Positions 19,378-27,821 of a stretch of DNA of 64,000 nucleotides are shown one piece after another. Every line of letters begins with the position of its first letter. Position 1 is the first letter of the stretch. The stretch covers positions 186,001 through 250,000 of the forward strand of contig JBCDIT010000002.1 of assembly GCA_038748775.1 (NCBI GenBank), written 5' to 3'. The translations under genes and the position numbers were made by a program. The notes beneath the pieces were generated by a model, which worked only from the letters and a program-made list of their open reading frames with translations, did not search any database and had not been told where the DNA came from. Origin of the DNA: DAIQNV01 sp038748775 (lineage in GTDB: Bacteria; Planctomycetota; Phycisphaerae; Phycisphaerales; UBA1924).

Positions 19378-19791
19378 TCAGACGCGGTTGCGGCGGACCT
19401 CGATGAGTTGGGTGATCGCGTACTCCCCCTTCTTTAACCACGTGAACTTCCAGTCGGCATCGACGAGGGCCGGCCCGCTTCGCTCCAGGTGCTCCTCCAG
19501 TTCAGCCAACGCCGCGAGGCTCGCCTCGACAGTGACGAGACCGGTGGTGTCCGCTGATCCGACAAGGGCACGCATTTCGATGATGGTCACCTCGCCGAGC
19601 GACGCGATCACCGCGTCCTTCGCGTCGGTCGTCGTCGTTGAGGGGATCGACGTATTCGGAAATCCGAATCGGATCTCAGCACGACCGATCGCGCTGTCGT
19701 CGATCATCGAGCCGGTACGGCGGAGCACTTCTTCGGCGTTATCAGCGTTACGAATCGCGGGCGACGCATGCGCGGGTGTGACGTTCATCAT
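19378..19791 (-). CDS. Unrecognised ~137-residue protein, tandem paralogue A
   Basis: 137 residues from an ATG pair at 19791/19788, with AGGAGGG upstream. The protein is soluble and alpha/beta in pattern, with no signal peptide. It aligns along most of its length with the gene at 20293-20709: ID.S.(I/V)..AEI.F..P.TSI at the centre, (L/I)VTVEA...L..LEE.L as a helix, then W.F.W(I/L)KKG.Y..T..I...RN at the C-terminus. The first 25 residues differ. The two lie in tandem, divergent from a degenerate FBPase-II homologue. I do not recognise the family. Confidence 0.7.
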   Translation of the reverse strand: MMNVTPAHASPAIRNADNAEEVLRRTGSMIDDSAIGRAEIRFGFPNTSIPSTTTTDAKDAVIASLGEVTIIEMRALVGSADTTGLVTVEASLAALAELEEHLERSGPALVDADWKFTWLKKGEYAITQLIEVRRNRV

Positions 19792-20292
19792 CTTCTGAGT
19801 CCCTCCTGATCGTGATCGTCCTGAGTGGACCTCAGTTTGTTCGGCGATACCGCGTGCCGGTTCCTCGCCGAAGCGAGGGGGAAACGACCAACAGAACGTC
19901 GGGACACGCCGTGCGAGCGGCACGCTTCGATGTTGCGCATCAACTCCACAAGCGTGTAGCGCCATGTTCCTCGAAGACAGTCAGTGTTGAGCCTGGCGAA
20001 CTCGACTCACGGGCGACTGAGAGTGTTCTGACGTCCTTTACATCCTGGATTTCTCTATGTTTCCGACCAACACGCCGATCGCGGAATCGATGTTGCCCAT
20101 GAAGATTTGCCGGCGGGTCGTTCGCTTGCCGAGGAGATTTTTTTCGATTCTTCGCCTCGCGACAGACACGACGAGCGGCGAGTCGTGACCACTGCCTCGG
20201 CTCGTGTAGGGGTTGGCCGACGTGGAGACAAAAACAGAGCGAGGACCGCTACGAACGGTCCCCGCCCTGCCGGTGTTGATCGTCGCGCCGTC
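19792..20292. other. Spacer between the two tandem paralogues
   Basis: About 500 bp with no credible gene. The right end holds the terminator of the second paralogue. The 3' flanks of the two paralogues are alike (both have CCCTGCCGGT... shortly after the stop), so the duplication included sequence beyond the coding region. A promoter for the left-hand gene must lie here; I could not identify it. Confidence 0.4.
20230..20263 (-). terminator. Rho-independent terminator downstream of paralogue B
   Basis: On the minus strand GGGGACCG and CGGTCCTC form an eight-position stem with one mismatch around a seven-base loop, followed six bases later by five T residues. It sits about 30 bp after the stop at 20293. 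Confidence 0.6.
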
Positions 20293-20709
20293 TCAGGCGC
20301 TGTTGCGGCCGATGTCGATCGACCGGGTGACGCGGTAGCTGCCCTTCTTGATCCAATGGAACGACCACCGAGCACGAGCCAGCGCAGTCTCGTCCCGCGA
20401 GAGTCGTTCCTCCAGGGCGATAAGCGTCGCGGTGTCGGCTTCGACGGTGATGACACCGCTGATCTGCGCCGAACCCATCACCGCGCCAAATCCGGTGAGG
20501 TTGACCGCGCCCATCTCGTTGATGATGGCTTCCTCAACGGCGGCGCGGCTTGTCGACGCCTCGATCGACGTCTTCGGTACGAGAAAGCCGATTTCCGCGC
20601 AACGCACCTCGCTCAAGTCGATCACCGGGCCGCTTGGGACCCACGTGTGACCAAGGTGCAGTTCGCTTCCGCGTTCGTTGATCAGGTGGTTTGTCTCGTT
20701 GAACTTCAT
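20293..20709 (-). CDS. Unrecognised ~138-residue protein, tandem paralogue B
   Basis: 138 residues from the ATG at 20709, with AAGGAG nine bases upstream. It is similar throughout to the gene at 19378-19791 apart from the first 30 residues. The C-terminal half (GVITVEADTATLIALEERLSR, then ARWSFHWIKKGSYRVT) reads as strand-helix-strand-strand, possibly a small ferredoxin-like or ACT-like fold, but this is only a guess. No signal peptide or membrane segment. The next gene upstream is divergent and encodes the degenerate FBPase-II homologue. Confidence 0.7.
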   Translation of the reverse strand: MKFNETNHLINERGSELHLGHTWVPSGPVIDLSEVRCAEIGFLVPKTSIEASTSRAAVEEAIINEMGAVNLTGFGAVMGSAQISGVITVEADTATLIALEERLSRDETALARARWSFHWIKKGSYRVTRSIDIGRNSA

Positions 20710-21087
20710 CGTGGACGACTCCTTCGAACCCCTCGGGGCGGCCGGCTGCTCATGCAAGGCCGAAGATAAAGCAGCACGATGGAATCACGACGGTCTTTGT
20801 TGAACGCGCAGAGACCGGGTCCGGCGTTGTCCGGTCAGTGGTCTCGAGAGTTGCCGGGCAACCGTCGTGTCGCTCAGTTCTGGGTTGCAGGGTTGACGTG
20901 CAAGTACTCCCCACCCGGCGTCGGCGAACAGGCGCACAGCCGAACAGGCCGGGGCAGCTTGCATTGAGTCGAGATTTTTCGCTACAACCGAGGTGCCGTT
21001 GAGTGGGGGTTGACGGCCAAAGGGTTGGCTCGCGACGCGAGTGGGGTTTTTGCCGGCTGGGTAACTTTTTTTGCGCAGGGGTTCGGG
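20710..21087. other. Divergent intergenic region before the FBPase-II-like gene
   Basis: 378 bp between divergent starts. It is moderately AT-richer toward the right end (runs of T near 20975 and 21048-21074). Promoters for both directions are expected. An in-frame extension of the plus gene reaches 21010 but lacks a ribosome-binding site. No gene, hairpin terminator or recognisable operator seen. Confidence 0.35.
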
Positions 21088-22458
21088 ATGAGCGAGAGAT
21101 CGTCAGAGACCGCGATTCGGGTGGGGTTTGATTACTTCATTAGGGGGGTTGAGCAGACATCGGTGATGGCCGCGGCCATTACAGGGCAAGGTACCGGCAC
21201 CCATGCGTACAACCAGATCGCGGCTGCCTCAGCCAATGCGATGCTTGGATTCCTCGCAAGCACGGCCTTTCTCGATACCCAGGTCGTGCATCTCGACGTC
21301 CGCGATCGGTCGGCCGCCAAAGAGCTCGCCAAGAAGTACCCCGATCTCTTCGGCGTCCGCAAAGGGAATGCCGGTGCCAGCACGGAGAGGCTCGACGTGC
21401 TTCCCGGCGTCAAGGCGCAGGTCGAGGGGCGGCTGCATCTCTGTATCAGCCCAACGGACGGCAAGACGGCCGCCGCGGACGGTCTTGAGGGTGGGTCGAT
21501 TTCTGCGATCGCGGCCTCGGAAGAAAACGGTCTTGCCGATCCGTACGAAGGCCAGTTTGATCACCTCTATGTCGTCTGCGCGCGACGCGAAATTGTGGAG
21601 AACTCCGATTTCGCGGACGCGCTGGCTCTCGGGGTGAAAAAGCGTTGGACTCCCGGTGAAGGTGTGTTTGACTGGACTTCGTCGCTGAAGATCAAGAACC
21701 TCTACAAGCAGGTCGTCCAAAAGGTTGGTGCGCTCCCGACGGTCGCGTTGCTCAGCGCTGACGATCACACGGCGTGGCGCGATGCGGGCTTCCGGGTTCG
21801 TCGCCTCAACGGTTCATCAGTCGCGGCTGGGCTTCTTACGGCGCTGAAATCGTCCGAGACGCACGTCTTCGCTGGGTGTGTTCGTCGCTCGCACGCCGTC
21901 ATGCTCTCCGTTGCGATGAGGGCAACCGGTGGCGCGCTCTGGGCGGCTCCGTTGGTCAGGCCGCCCACGAAGGCGCGGAATGAACTTCGGAAGAAGAAGT
22001 ACCTTCTCGCCGAAAATCCGGGTGCCGTAACGACAGCGAAGGACTTTGCTCCGGGCGAAAACTCGTTTTTGCTGGTTGCGGGGATCAGCGATCAGCCAGC
22101 GGTCCGGGGTGTTCGGTTCAAGAAGGACCAACGCGTATCGGTCCAGACGATCGCCTTCGCGAAGGCCGGCGAGATGCGTCGGACCACGAGCAGGGAGTTC
22201 GACCTCGTCGATCATAAGTTTCACTGCTTTGATGGCAAACAGAACGGGGCCGCGGCATGGATCTCGGCTGCATCCGCGATCAAGCAGTTTCGCAACACCT
22301 TTCTGAAATCCGACGGCGAAGAAGGCGATTTGGATCGGCAAGCCGGTGAGCCCAAAACAAAGACGCTAGAGCAGTCCGAGCAGCCTGAGCCTTCTTTATC
22401 AGGCGCCGAAGAGGTTGTTGTCAAAGCAACGCCGCAAGACACTGTGAAGAAAAAGTAG
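21088..22458 (+). CDS. Degenerate class II fructose-1,6-bisphosphatase (GlpX) homologue, probable pseudoenzyme
   Basis: 456 residues from the ATG at 21088. It follows the GlpX fold order: an N-terminal helix with GQGTGTHAYNQIAAASANAML (33-53) where GlpX has GRGDKN..DGAAVNAMR; SPTDGKTAAADGLEGGSIS (121-139) where GlpX has DPIEGTRMTAMGQANALA; GFRVRRLNGSSVAAGLLTAL (234-253) matching GVRVFAIPDGDVAASILTCM; and LLVAGISDQ...RTTSREFDL near 328-373 matching FSATGITKG...R.IQSIHYLD. The metal-binding acidic residues of the family are missing: Asp to Thr36, no GEGE, Asp-Pro-Ile-Glu to Ser-Pro-Thr-Asp, and APEG to RSHA. The acidic tail (380-456) is extra. Homology is by eye; function unknown. Confidence 0.6.
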   Translation: MSERSSETAIRVGFDYFIRGVEQTSVMAAAITGQGTGTHAYNQIAAASANAMLGFLASTAFLDTQVVHLDVRDRSAAKELAKKYPDLFGVRKGNAGASTERLDVLPGVKAQVEGRLHLCISPTDGKTAAADGLEGGSISAIAASEENGLADPYEGQFDHLYVVCARREIVENSDFADALALGVKKRWTPGEGVFDWTSSLKIKNLYKQVVQKVGALPTVALLSADDHTAWRDAGFRVRRLNGSSVAAGLLTALKSSETHVFAGCVRRSHAVMLSVAMRATGGALWAAPLVRPPTKARNELRKKKYLLAENPGAVTTAKDFAPGENSFLLVAGISDQPAVRGVRFKKDQRVSVQTIAFAKAGEMRRTTSREFDLVDHKFHCFDGKQNGAAAWISAASAIKQFRNTFLKSDGEEGDLDRQAGEPKTKTLEQSEQPEPSLSGAEEVVVKATPQDTVKKK

Positions 22459-22611
22459 TGCGGTGATTCCCGATATCAACGTGCCAGACGGCCGTTCTAC
22501 TTCAGGCCACCCGGAACTGCTGTGGGGTGTGTTCCATGGGCGATGGTCGTTGCGCAGCTCGGGCGTTCTGGTCGACTTTTCGGCCTCGCTGTTTCTGGAA
22601 ATGGAACGCGA

Positions 22612-23790
22612 TCAGGGATGATCGCGTCGTTCCAACGCGGCCTCGAGTTCGGCCTTGAGGTCGGCAAGCCAATCACGTCCCGCTTGCGAATGGATCCAGT
22701 ACGAACCGACGGGGGTCCCGAGCAACTTCAGCACCTGGGTGCGGTCGGATCGAATCGATTCGTGAACAGCTTCGATCCGCTCGGCCGCGTCTTCGGCGTG
22801 CCAGCCATCAATCGCCTTGTTCGCGAGCGAAACCGCCCGCCGGTGGAGCGTCTCGATCTCAGCTTCGGTGAGCCGCGCTGCTGGATAGGAAATCAGCGGC
22901 GAACCGACCTCCACGTAGATCGTCATGTCGTTGAGGTACCGCCCGATGCGTAGGTCTTGCAAGGGCCACTCGCGGTCGAGGGGTAGGCCGCTGTTCGAAA
23001 TCTCGATCGCGAGTGACTCTGCGCCGGCGTCGCCTTGGACGTATCGAAGGTGAAACCATGCGTGCAGCGTTCTGGTCCATTGCATATGGCCAGCGCGATA
23101 TCCGAACGGGTCTTCTTCGTCGAAAGCCGCCAGGGCGTCGAGGACACGCCGGACTACACGGGTCGGTATCGGGTCGGCGTCGTTGAAGAGTGCTGGCTCG
23201 AAGGCCCCGTCGACCGGCCTCAGTGCGCCGGAGCCGTAGACGAAGTGCGCTATGCCGTGGGCTGAGAGCGGGCCGATCGTCGACTCGGACCGAGTCATCA
23301 GGTTCATCAATCCGAGCAGGCCGACGGTCGAGTCCGTGAACCGTTCCCAGTCGTGCTCCTCCGCGGCGAGCGCTGCGTCGAAGCGCAGGAATCTCGCGGC
23401 TCGCCGGGCGTACGACGCGGAGAACTGACCGTCGAGCGACGGGGCGTTCCAGGAGGAGTCCAACGGCCCATCCTCGATGCCGTCGGCCCAGTCGATGACG
23501 GCGTCGTCGGCGGCAAACGCGTCCACCATCGCGTCGACGAGGGGTCGCGCCTGGATCGTGTCCGCGATGGCGTCGGCCCGCGTGTACCGCGGCGGTCCGC
23601 ACGGATCATCGCCGGGATTCGGTTCGGCGATCGAGCGGCCTTCGACGGTGTACCACTGAAACGGCCAGCACCCGGTCGGCCCCGGCTCGCGGAACTCGGG
23701 GCTTTCGGTGATGTCGAGGAGGGCCTGCGAGGTCTGGGCAGAGGCGGACGTGATCATGGTTGCAAGGATCGCGAGGACAACGCGGGTCAT
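22612..23790 (-). CDS. Secreted protein of unknown function
   Basis: 392 residues with a signal peptide (VVLAILATMITSASAQ). The mature N-terminus reads ALLDITESPEFREPGPTGCWP. A helical body follows (about residues 70-390) with several acidic and aromatic patches and few Cys. No family recognised. A 5' fragment of a close paralogue lies at 25236-25358 beyond the fic gene, so this gene was once tandemly duplicated. Its start is 12 bp from the fic stop, so the two may be co-transcribed. Confidence 0.7.
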   Translation of the reverse strand: MTRVVLAILATMITSASAQTSQALLDITESPEFREPGPTGCWPFQWYTVEGRSIAEPNPGDDPCGPPRYTRADAIADTIQARPLVDAMVDAFAADDAVIDWADGIEDGPLDSSWNAPSLDGQFSASYARRAARFLRFDAALAAEEHDWERFTDSTVGLLGLMNLMTRSESTIGPLSAHGIAHFVYGSGALRPVDGAFEPALFNDADPIPTRVVRRVLDALAAFDEEDPFGYRAGHMQWTRTLHAWFHLRYVQGDAGAESLAIEISNSGLPLDREWPLQDLRIGRYLNDMTIYVEVGSPLISYPAARLTEAEIETLHRRAVSLANKAIDGWHAEDAAERIEAVHESIRSDRTQVLKLLGTPVGSYWIHSQAGRDWLADLKAELEAALERRDHP

Positions 23791-23802
23791 CAGGTACTCC
23801 CC

Positions 23803-25131
23803 CTAGCGGCGCGGCGACAACGACGGCGTGAAGATGTACTGGTTGCCAACCTTGTCGCGTTTCAGATACCCAGCGTCCGCCAGCTTGAAAAGGTCCGCCC
23901 GCGCTGTGGCATAGGCCACCTTGTGCGAAGTTTGATGGCTCTCGATCGTGTAGATCGCGTCGGGATGTCGAATCGCGTGTGACAGCAACGCGTGCTGCCG
24001 GTGGTTCAGCGTGCGGTCCTCACGGAACGCGCCGCGGGTCTCCGAGAGCTGCCGCTGCTTGCGCTTGAGGTACTCGCGGAGCTCGTCTCTCGCCTGCCGG
24101 ACGATCCGGAGGTGGTAGTGCAGGAAGTACGTCGCGTCGAACTGGTCAGTCTCGGTGTAGAGAAACGCACGGCCGTACCGGCTCGGTCCTTTCCCGATGA
24201 GCCTGGAGATCGGCAAGAACTCGAACATCCAGTAGCCCTGGCGGAGCACCGACCAGTAGAAGAGAATCCGAGCGGTGCGCCCGTTTCCGTCGCAGAAGGG
24301 GTGGTCGTACGCCAGCATGAAGTGCAGCAAAACGGCGCGCACAATCGGGTGGATGAACCGGGCGCCGTCGGTTTCCATCGGGGCATTGGCAAACGCACAG
24401 AGCGTCGCGAGGCGCTCCGGAAGCTCGTCGGCGTGTGGCGGCTGGTGCAGCACCTGGCCATCGCGCCGATCAACCACCGCCACGTCCTCGGAGGCGTGCC
24501 GGAAGCGTCCTTCCTCGCTGTCATCGTCGAGCGTCCCCCGGGTCAAGGACGACTGCAACTCGCACAAGAACTCGGGCGACATCGGTCGGTCGAGTTGATC
24601 CCTCGCGGCTTCGAGTGAGAGGTAGTTGTTCAAGATCATCCGCTCGCTTTTGTCGCGCGGATCGCGTTTGGAGCGGAGCATGTCCTTCGCAACGACCTGC
24701 GTTGTTGTCGCGCCCTCAAGCACGCTCGAAGCGATCGCTTCCTCCATGAGCGAGCTCACGACGTACCGATCCCGGTGATCGGAGCTGAGCGCGCCGACAT
24801 CGTCGATCGTGAATCGTCCGGCGAGTTGTTGGTCCGTGAGCATCAGCTCAGCGAGGACATGATCCGGCAGCATGTAGACCAACGACTCGCCTCGCCTCGA
24901 CCGGAACGGCGTTGACCGGTACTGCCCCTGCCGCCCGAGCTTCAGAGCGACCCAGGCGGTCTCCGGGTCGAGCCCCTCGTCTCGGGCGATCGCTCGAACT
25001 TTGTGCCAGTGTCGGTAACGACCATATTGGGATGTGGCAAACGAGCGGTAAGCATCGTCTGACAAAGCGGTTCCGAGAATATCGGGTTGATCGTTGAGCA
25101 AGGAAGCAATATCGGGAGGTGTTTGGTGCAT
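23803..25131 (-). CDS. Fic-family protein with N-terminal inhibitory helix
   Basis: 442 residues from the ATG at 25131 (a GTG two codons earlier is also open). The Fic core has the full motif HPFCDGNGRTAR (His about 277), which in the family transfers AMP from ATP to hydroxyl side chains. The inhibitory motif SSVLEG, of the (S/T)xxxE(G/N) type, lies at about 135-140, so this is an N-terminally self-inhibited class. A C-terminal winged-helix-like region (YTIESHQTSHKVAYATARADLFKLADAGYLKR) suggests DNA binding. No antitoxin gene is adjacent. Paired palindromes lie just upstream. Confidence 0.88.
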   Translation of the reverse strand: MHQTPPDIASLLNDQPDILGTALSDDAYRSFATSQYGRYRHWHKVRAIARDEGLDPETAWVALKLGRQGQYRSTPFRSRRGESLVYMLPDHVLAELMLTDQQLAGRFTIDDVGALSSDHRDRYVVSSLMEEAIASSVLEGATTTQVVAKDMLRSKRDPRDKSERMILNNYLSLEAARDQLDRPMSPEFLCELQSSLTRGTLDDDSEEGRFRHASEDVAVVDRRDGQVLHQPPHADELPERLATLCAFANAPMETDGARFIHPIVRAVLLHFMLAYDHPFCDGNGRTARILFYWSVLRQGYWMFEFLPISRLIGKGPSRYGRAFLYTETDQFDATYFLHYHLRIVRQARDELREYLKRKQRQLSETRGAFREDRTLNHRQHALLSHAIRHPDAIYTIESHQTSHKVAYATARADLFKLADAGYLKRDKVGNQYIFTPSLSPRR

Positions 25132-25150
25132 TCGCACGGCATCAACCTTG

Positions 25151-25218
25151 TATCAATCGATATCGAATTGATACTGTAACCATATATCAGTTGTATATCA
25201 ATTGTCATCAAATTGATA
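25151..25218 (-). promoter_or_regulatory. Two operator-like palindromes upstream of the fic gene
   Basis: Two 23-bp inverted repeats at 25151-25173 and 25196-25218. Both have arms TATCAAT...ATTGATA and are spaced 45 bp start to start, about four helical turns. The stretch is strongly AT-rich, unlike its surroundings, and contains a further TATATCA between them. Placement 20-90 bp before the fic start fits a repressor site, possibly recognised by the winged-helix end of the Fic protein. That assignment is inference. Confidence 0.6.
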
Positions 25219-25235
25219 CGACGGCTGCAGCTTCG

Positions 25236-25358
25236 GGGCCCCTCCTCGTACGGGCGACACCCGCTGGGCCCGGGATCGCGGAACTCGGGCCGGTATGAGA
25301 TCTCGACGAGCGCCACCGAGATGGCAAGCGATATCACGAACAACGCTGAGTGAATCAA
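25236..25358 (-). pseudogene. 5' fragment of a paralogue of the secreted protein at 22612-23790
   Basis: Reads a signal peptide (ALFVISLAISVALV) followed by EISYRPEFRDPGPSGCRPY, matching DITESPEFREPGPTGCWPF in the intact gene; the DNA also matches closely over this span. The frame is then lost at the AT-rich palindromes. It is a truncated copy separated from the intact paralogue by the fic gene, and abuts the stop of the PhyH-like gene. Confidence 0.65.
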
Positions 25359-26095
25359 GGCTGTGGCCGCGACTGCGCGGGTGCTGGATGCGCGCGAAAG
25401 GCGTCGCGACGGTCATCGAGCCAGACCCGCTCGTTCCAATCCAGGCCACCCGGCAGATCGGAATCCGACAGCTCAAGATGCAGGACGCGCCGGCGCTTTG
25501 GGCACGTGGCTTTGGATGAAGCGTGGAGCGTGAGCGGCTTCATGAGCACCGCGTCTCCGGCGGCGACGCAGCATGTCGCCGCGTGTGATTCATCGGGCTC
25601 GACGCCCTCATCTGCATGCGACCCGAGCATAACGCGGAGCGGGCCGTTGTTCTCCGGGCAATCATCGAGATGCAGCCTGATCGTCGCCATCCGCTCGAGG
25701 ATGCGGCGCGGCGGGCGGGTGTGCTGAAGACCCTCCTTGATCGACCAGGGTCCGAAGCCTTCGGCGTCGACGCGCGCGACGACGGCGATCGTCGTGTCAC
25801 GGTGCCACCGCACGAGCCAGTTGGCGTCTGCGTTCTTGTCGAACAGAATCGAACGTACGACGAACGGGGCTTCGTCGAAGAGCGAGCGGACAAGGTCGGG
25901 TACTCCGGTCGATCGCACGGCGTTGAGCAGCCCCGCGATGCGGTCGAACGGGTTGCGGAGTCCACCGACGCGTCTGTCTGGTGTGCCTTCGATGGTCTCT
26001 GTGAGTTGACGCAGTTGTCGGAGAGCGTCGCCGCCGACGACGTTGGGCACGATCGCAAACCCGTCCTGTTTGAGGGTTGCCCGCAGTTCAGTCAT
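25355..26095 (-). CDS. Phytanoyl-CoA dioxygenase (PhyH)-like Fe(II)/2-oxoglutarate oxygenase
   Basis: 246 residues; the ATG at 26095 overlaps the plsC-like stop (ATGA). N-terminal LKQDGFAIVPNVVGGDALRQL is typical of PhyH proteins. The facial triad appears as WHRD (His, Asp) in LVRWHRDTTIAV, with the distal His probably in PLTLHASSK and Arg in KRRRVLHLE. It belongs at the end of the phospholipid gene run, so a lipid-linked substrate is possible, but the substrate is unknown. Confidence 0.75.
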   Translation of the reverse strand: MTELRATLKQDGFAIVPNVVGGDALRQLRQLTETIEGTPDRRVGGLRNPFDRIAGLLNAVRSTGVPDLVRSLFDEAPFVVRSILFDKNADANWLVRWHRDTTIAVVARVDAEGFGPWSIKEGLQHTRPPRRILERMATIRLHLDDCPENNGPLRVMLGSHADEGVEPDESHAATCCVAAGDAVLMKPLTLHASSKATCPKRRRVLHLELSDSDLPGGLDWNERVWLDDRRDAFRAHPAPAQSRPQP

Positions 26096-26808
26096 CTCTC
26101 GCCCCCGGAACAAAGGACCGGTTCGAGGGCCTCGGCAACCGAGCGCCAGCCCTCACGGTCGTCGGAGACATCTGAGAAGTTGATGGGGGCCTTGAACGTC
26201 ACGCCGATCTTGACCGCGCGGGGCAGGCGAACTCCGGGCGGCAGGGCCTGATGCGTGCCGTCGATGCGGCAAGGCACCACCGGGACGTCGGCGCCCGCGA
26301 CGAGGGCACCGATCCCGTCGCGCAGGCGTGAGGCTTGGCCCGTTCGCGAGCGCGTGCCTTCGGGGAACACGATCAGCGTGCAAGGCTCACCGATCAGCCG
26401 GTCGCGTAGGGCGCCGAGCGCCTCGCGACACGCTCGGCCGCGCCGGATTGGCAACGCGTTGATAAACCCGGTCGCCAGGGCCGAGCGGGGCGGGGAGACG
26501 AAGAACGTGTCGGACGCGGCCACCGGGTAGAGCGTGGGTCTCAGCGAAGAGGGGAGGCACGAAAGCAGCAGGGGGGCGTCGAAGTGGCTCGCGTGGTTGG
26601 CCGCGATGACGAGTGGGCCCGACCGAGGGACGTTCTCGAGCCCTCCGATGCTGAGGCGGTGGTACAGCGTGAACCACACCCGAGCGCCCAGCGCCAGGGC
26701 GTCGAGCGCCAGGGCGCCCGGCAACCCGATTTCGCGGGTAGGGCTCACCAGACGATCGGCGCTCTTAAGGGCCGCGTCGGCCGCCGGTCTGTACTCCCAG
26801 TCCTTCAC
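26092..26808 (-). CDS. PlsC-like lysophospholipid/1-acylglycerol-3-phosphate acyltransferase
   Basis: 238 residues. The GTG start overlaps the cdsA-like stop (GTGA). Contains acyltransferase motif I NHASHFD (His and Asp), motif II with GFINALPIRRG, and motif III FPEGTRSRTGQASRLRDGI, followed by VPVVPCRIDGTHQALPPG. An N-terminal hydrophobic stretch fits membrane association. It transfers an acyl chain onto a lysophosphatidate-type acceptor. Part of the nuoF-ynbA-cdsA-plsC-phyH run. Confidence 0.85.
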   Translation of the reverse strand: MKDWEYRPAADAALKSADRLVSPTREIGLPGALALDALALGARVWFTLYHRLSIGGLENVPRSGPLVIAANHASHFDAPLLLSCLPSSLRPTLYPVAASDTFFVSPPRSALATGFINALPIRRGRACREALGALRDRLIGEPCTLIVFPEGTRSRTGQASRLRDGIGALVAGADVPVVPCRIDGTHQALPPGVRLPRAVKIGVTFKAPINFSDVSDDREGWRSVAEALEPVLCSGGER

Positions 26809-27821
26809 GATGACATGATTCGGAACGTCAGGATGTTTGTCTCAGATTCGAGGCCGATCCCCACGAAGTACGCCAAGTAGTAGAAGACCGCGGGGGCCGT
26901 AAAGACCAGACTGTCAAAGCGGTCGAGCAGTCCGCCGTGGCCGGGAAGGGCCTTCCCAAAGTCCTTGATGCCAACGTCGCGCTTAAGTGCGGAAAGGATG
27001 AGGTCGCCCAATTGTCCGGTCACGCCCACGAGGATGCCCAAGCCCAGCAGGATCGTTGGGCTGTCCAGGCGCGTGTCATCATAAATCATGCTGAACATCG
27101 TCGCGACCACCACCGCAGTGATGATGAGCGAGCCGACGGCACCGGCGATCGTTTTGCCCGGGCTGGTGTTCGGCATGAGCTTCATCCCGCCGACGAGCTT
27201 CCCGCAGACGAATGCGCTGACGTCGCCCACAGCGACTGCGATGAAGAGCGCAAGCACAATCATCCGCCATCGCTCGTCAACCGTGAGCATCGAGAGGTAC
27301 GCGGGCCCAGCGCCGGTGACGAGCAACCCGACGACGCCGAGCGATACACGTTGCAGATAGCCCTGTGGCTGGTCGCGCACAACGCAACCGATCGCTATCA
27401 GGACGGCCCCGAGCATCGGAATCGCGGTGAACATCGCAAACCAGTTGTCCGCGGCGGCGAACGCGAGGGCGAGCAAGCACACGCCAACGATCGCCGTCAC
27501 GATCGGCTCGCGGAACACGCCTGTGGCCCGGGCAAATTCGCGGTAGCACAGCACTGAGACGGCGAATACGACAACGATGAGCGTCGCCGCTCCGGCAACG
27601 ACCGAGGCAACGAGACCCAGTGCGATGACGCTCCACGTGAGCCACCGGACCACGAGCTCGCGCCGGAGGGCCTCGGGGGCTTTCTTGGAAAGCACCAAAG
27701 CCGCGATGATGACCCCCGACAGCACCAGTATGGCTCCGCCGATGCCGCTGAGCCATGCGACCTCCGGTCGATCGAACGCGGCCTGCCAGCCAAAGAGCCG
27801 CTCGATGGCGGTCTGGGTCAT
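26805..27821 (-). CDS. Phosphatidate cytidylyltransferase (CdsA/YnbB-like)
   Basis: 338 residues with about eight membrane helices. The C-terminal CdsA signature is present: SALKRDVGIKDFGKALPGHGGLLDRFDSLVFTAPAVFYYL, with the conserved Lys-Arg-Asp and Gly-Gly-x-x-Asp-Arg-x-Asp residues. It makes CDP-diacylglycerol from phosphatidate and CTP. Its start overlaps the stop of a YnbA-like gene, and this pairing matches the E. coli ynbA-ynbB arrangement, so it may be a second, specialised CDP-lipid synthase. Confidence 0.88.
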   Translation of the reverse strand: MTQTAIERLFGWQAAFDRPEVAWLSGIGGAILVLSGVIIAALVLSKKAPEALRRELVVRWLTWSVIALGLVASVVAGAATLIVVVFAVSVLCYREFARATGVFREPIVTAIVGVCLLALAFAAADNWFAMFTAIPMLGAVLIAIGCVVRDQPQGYLQRVSLGVVGLLVTGAGPAYLSMLTVDERWRMIVLALFIAVAVGDVSAFVCGKLVGGMKLMPNTSPGKTIAGAVGSLIITAVVVATMFSMIYDDTRLDSPTILLGLGILVGVTGQLGDLILSALKRDVGIKDFGKALPGHGGLLDRFDSLVFTAPAVFYYLAYFVGIGLESETNILTFRIMSS

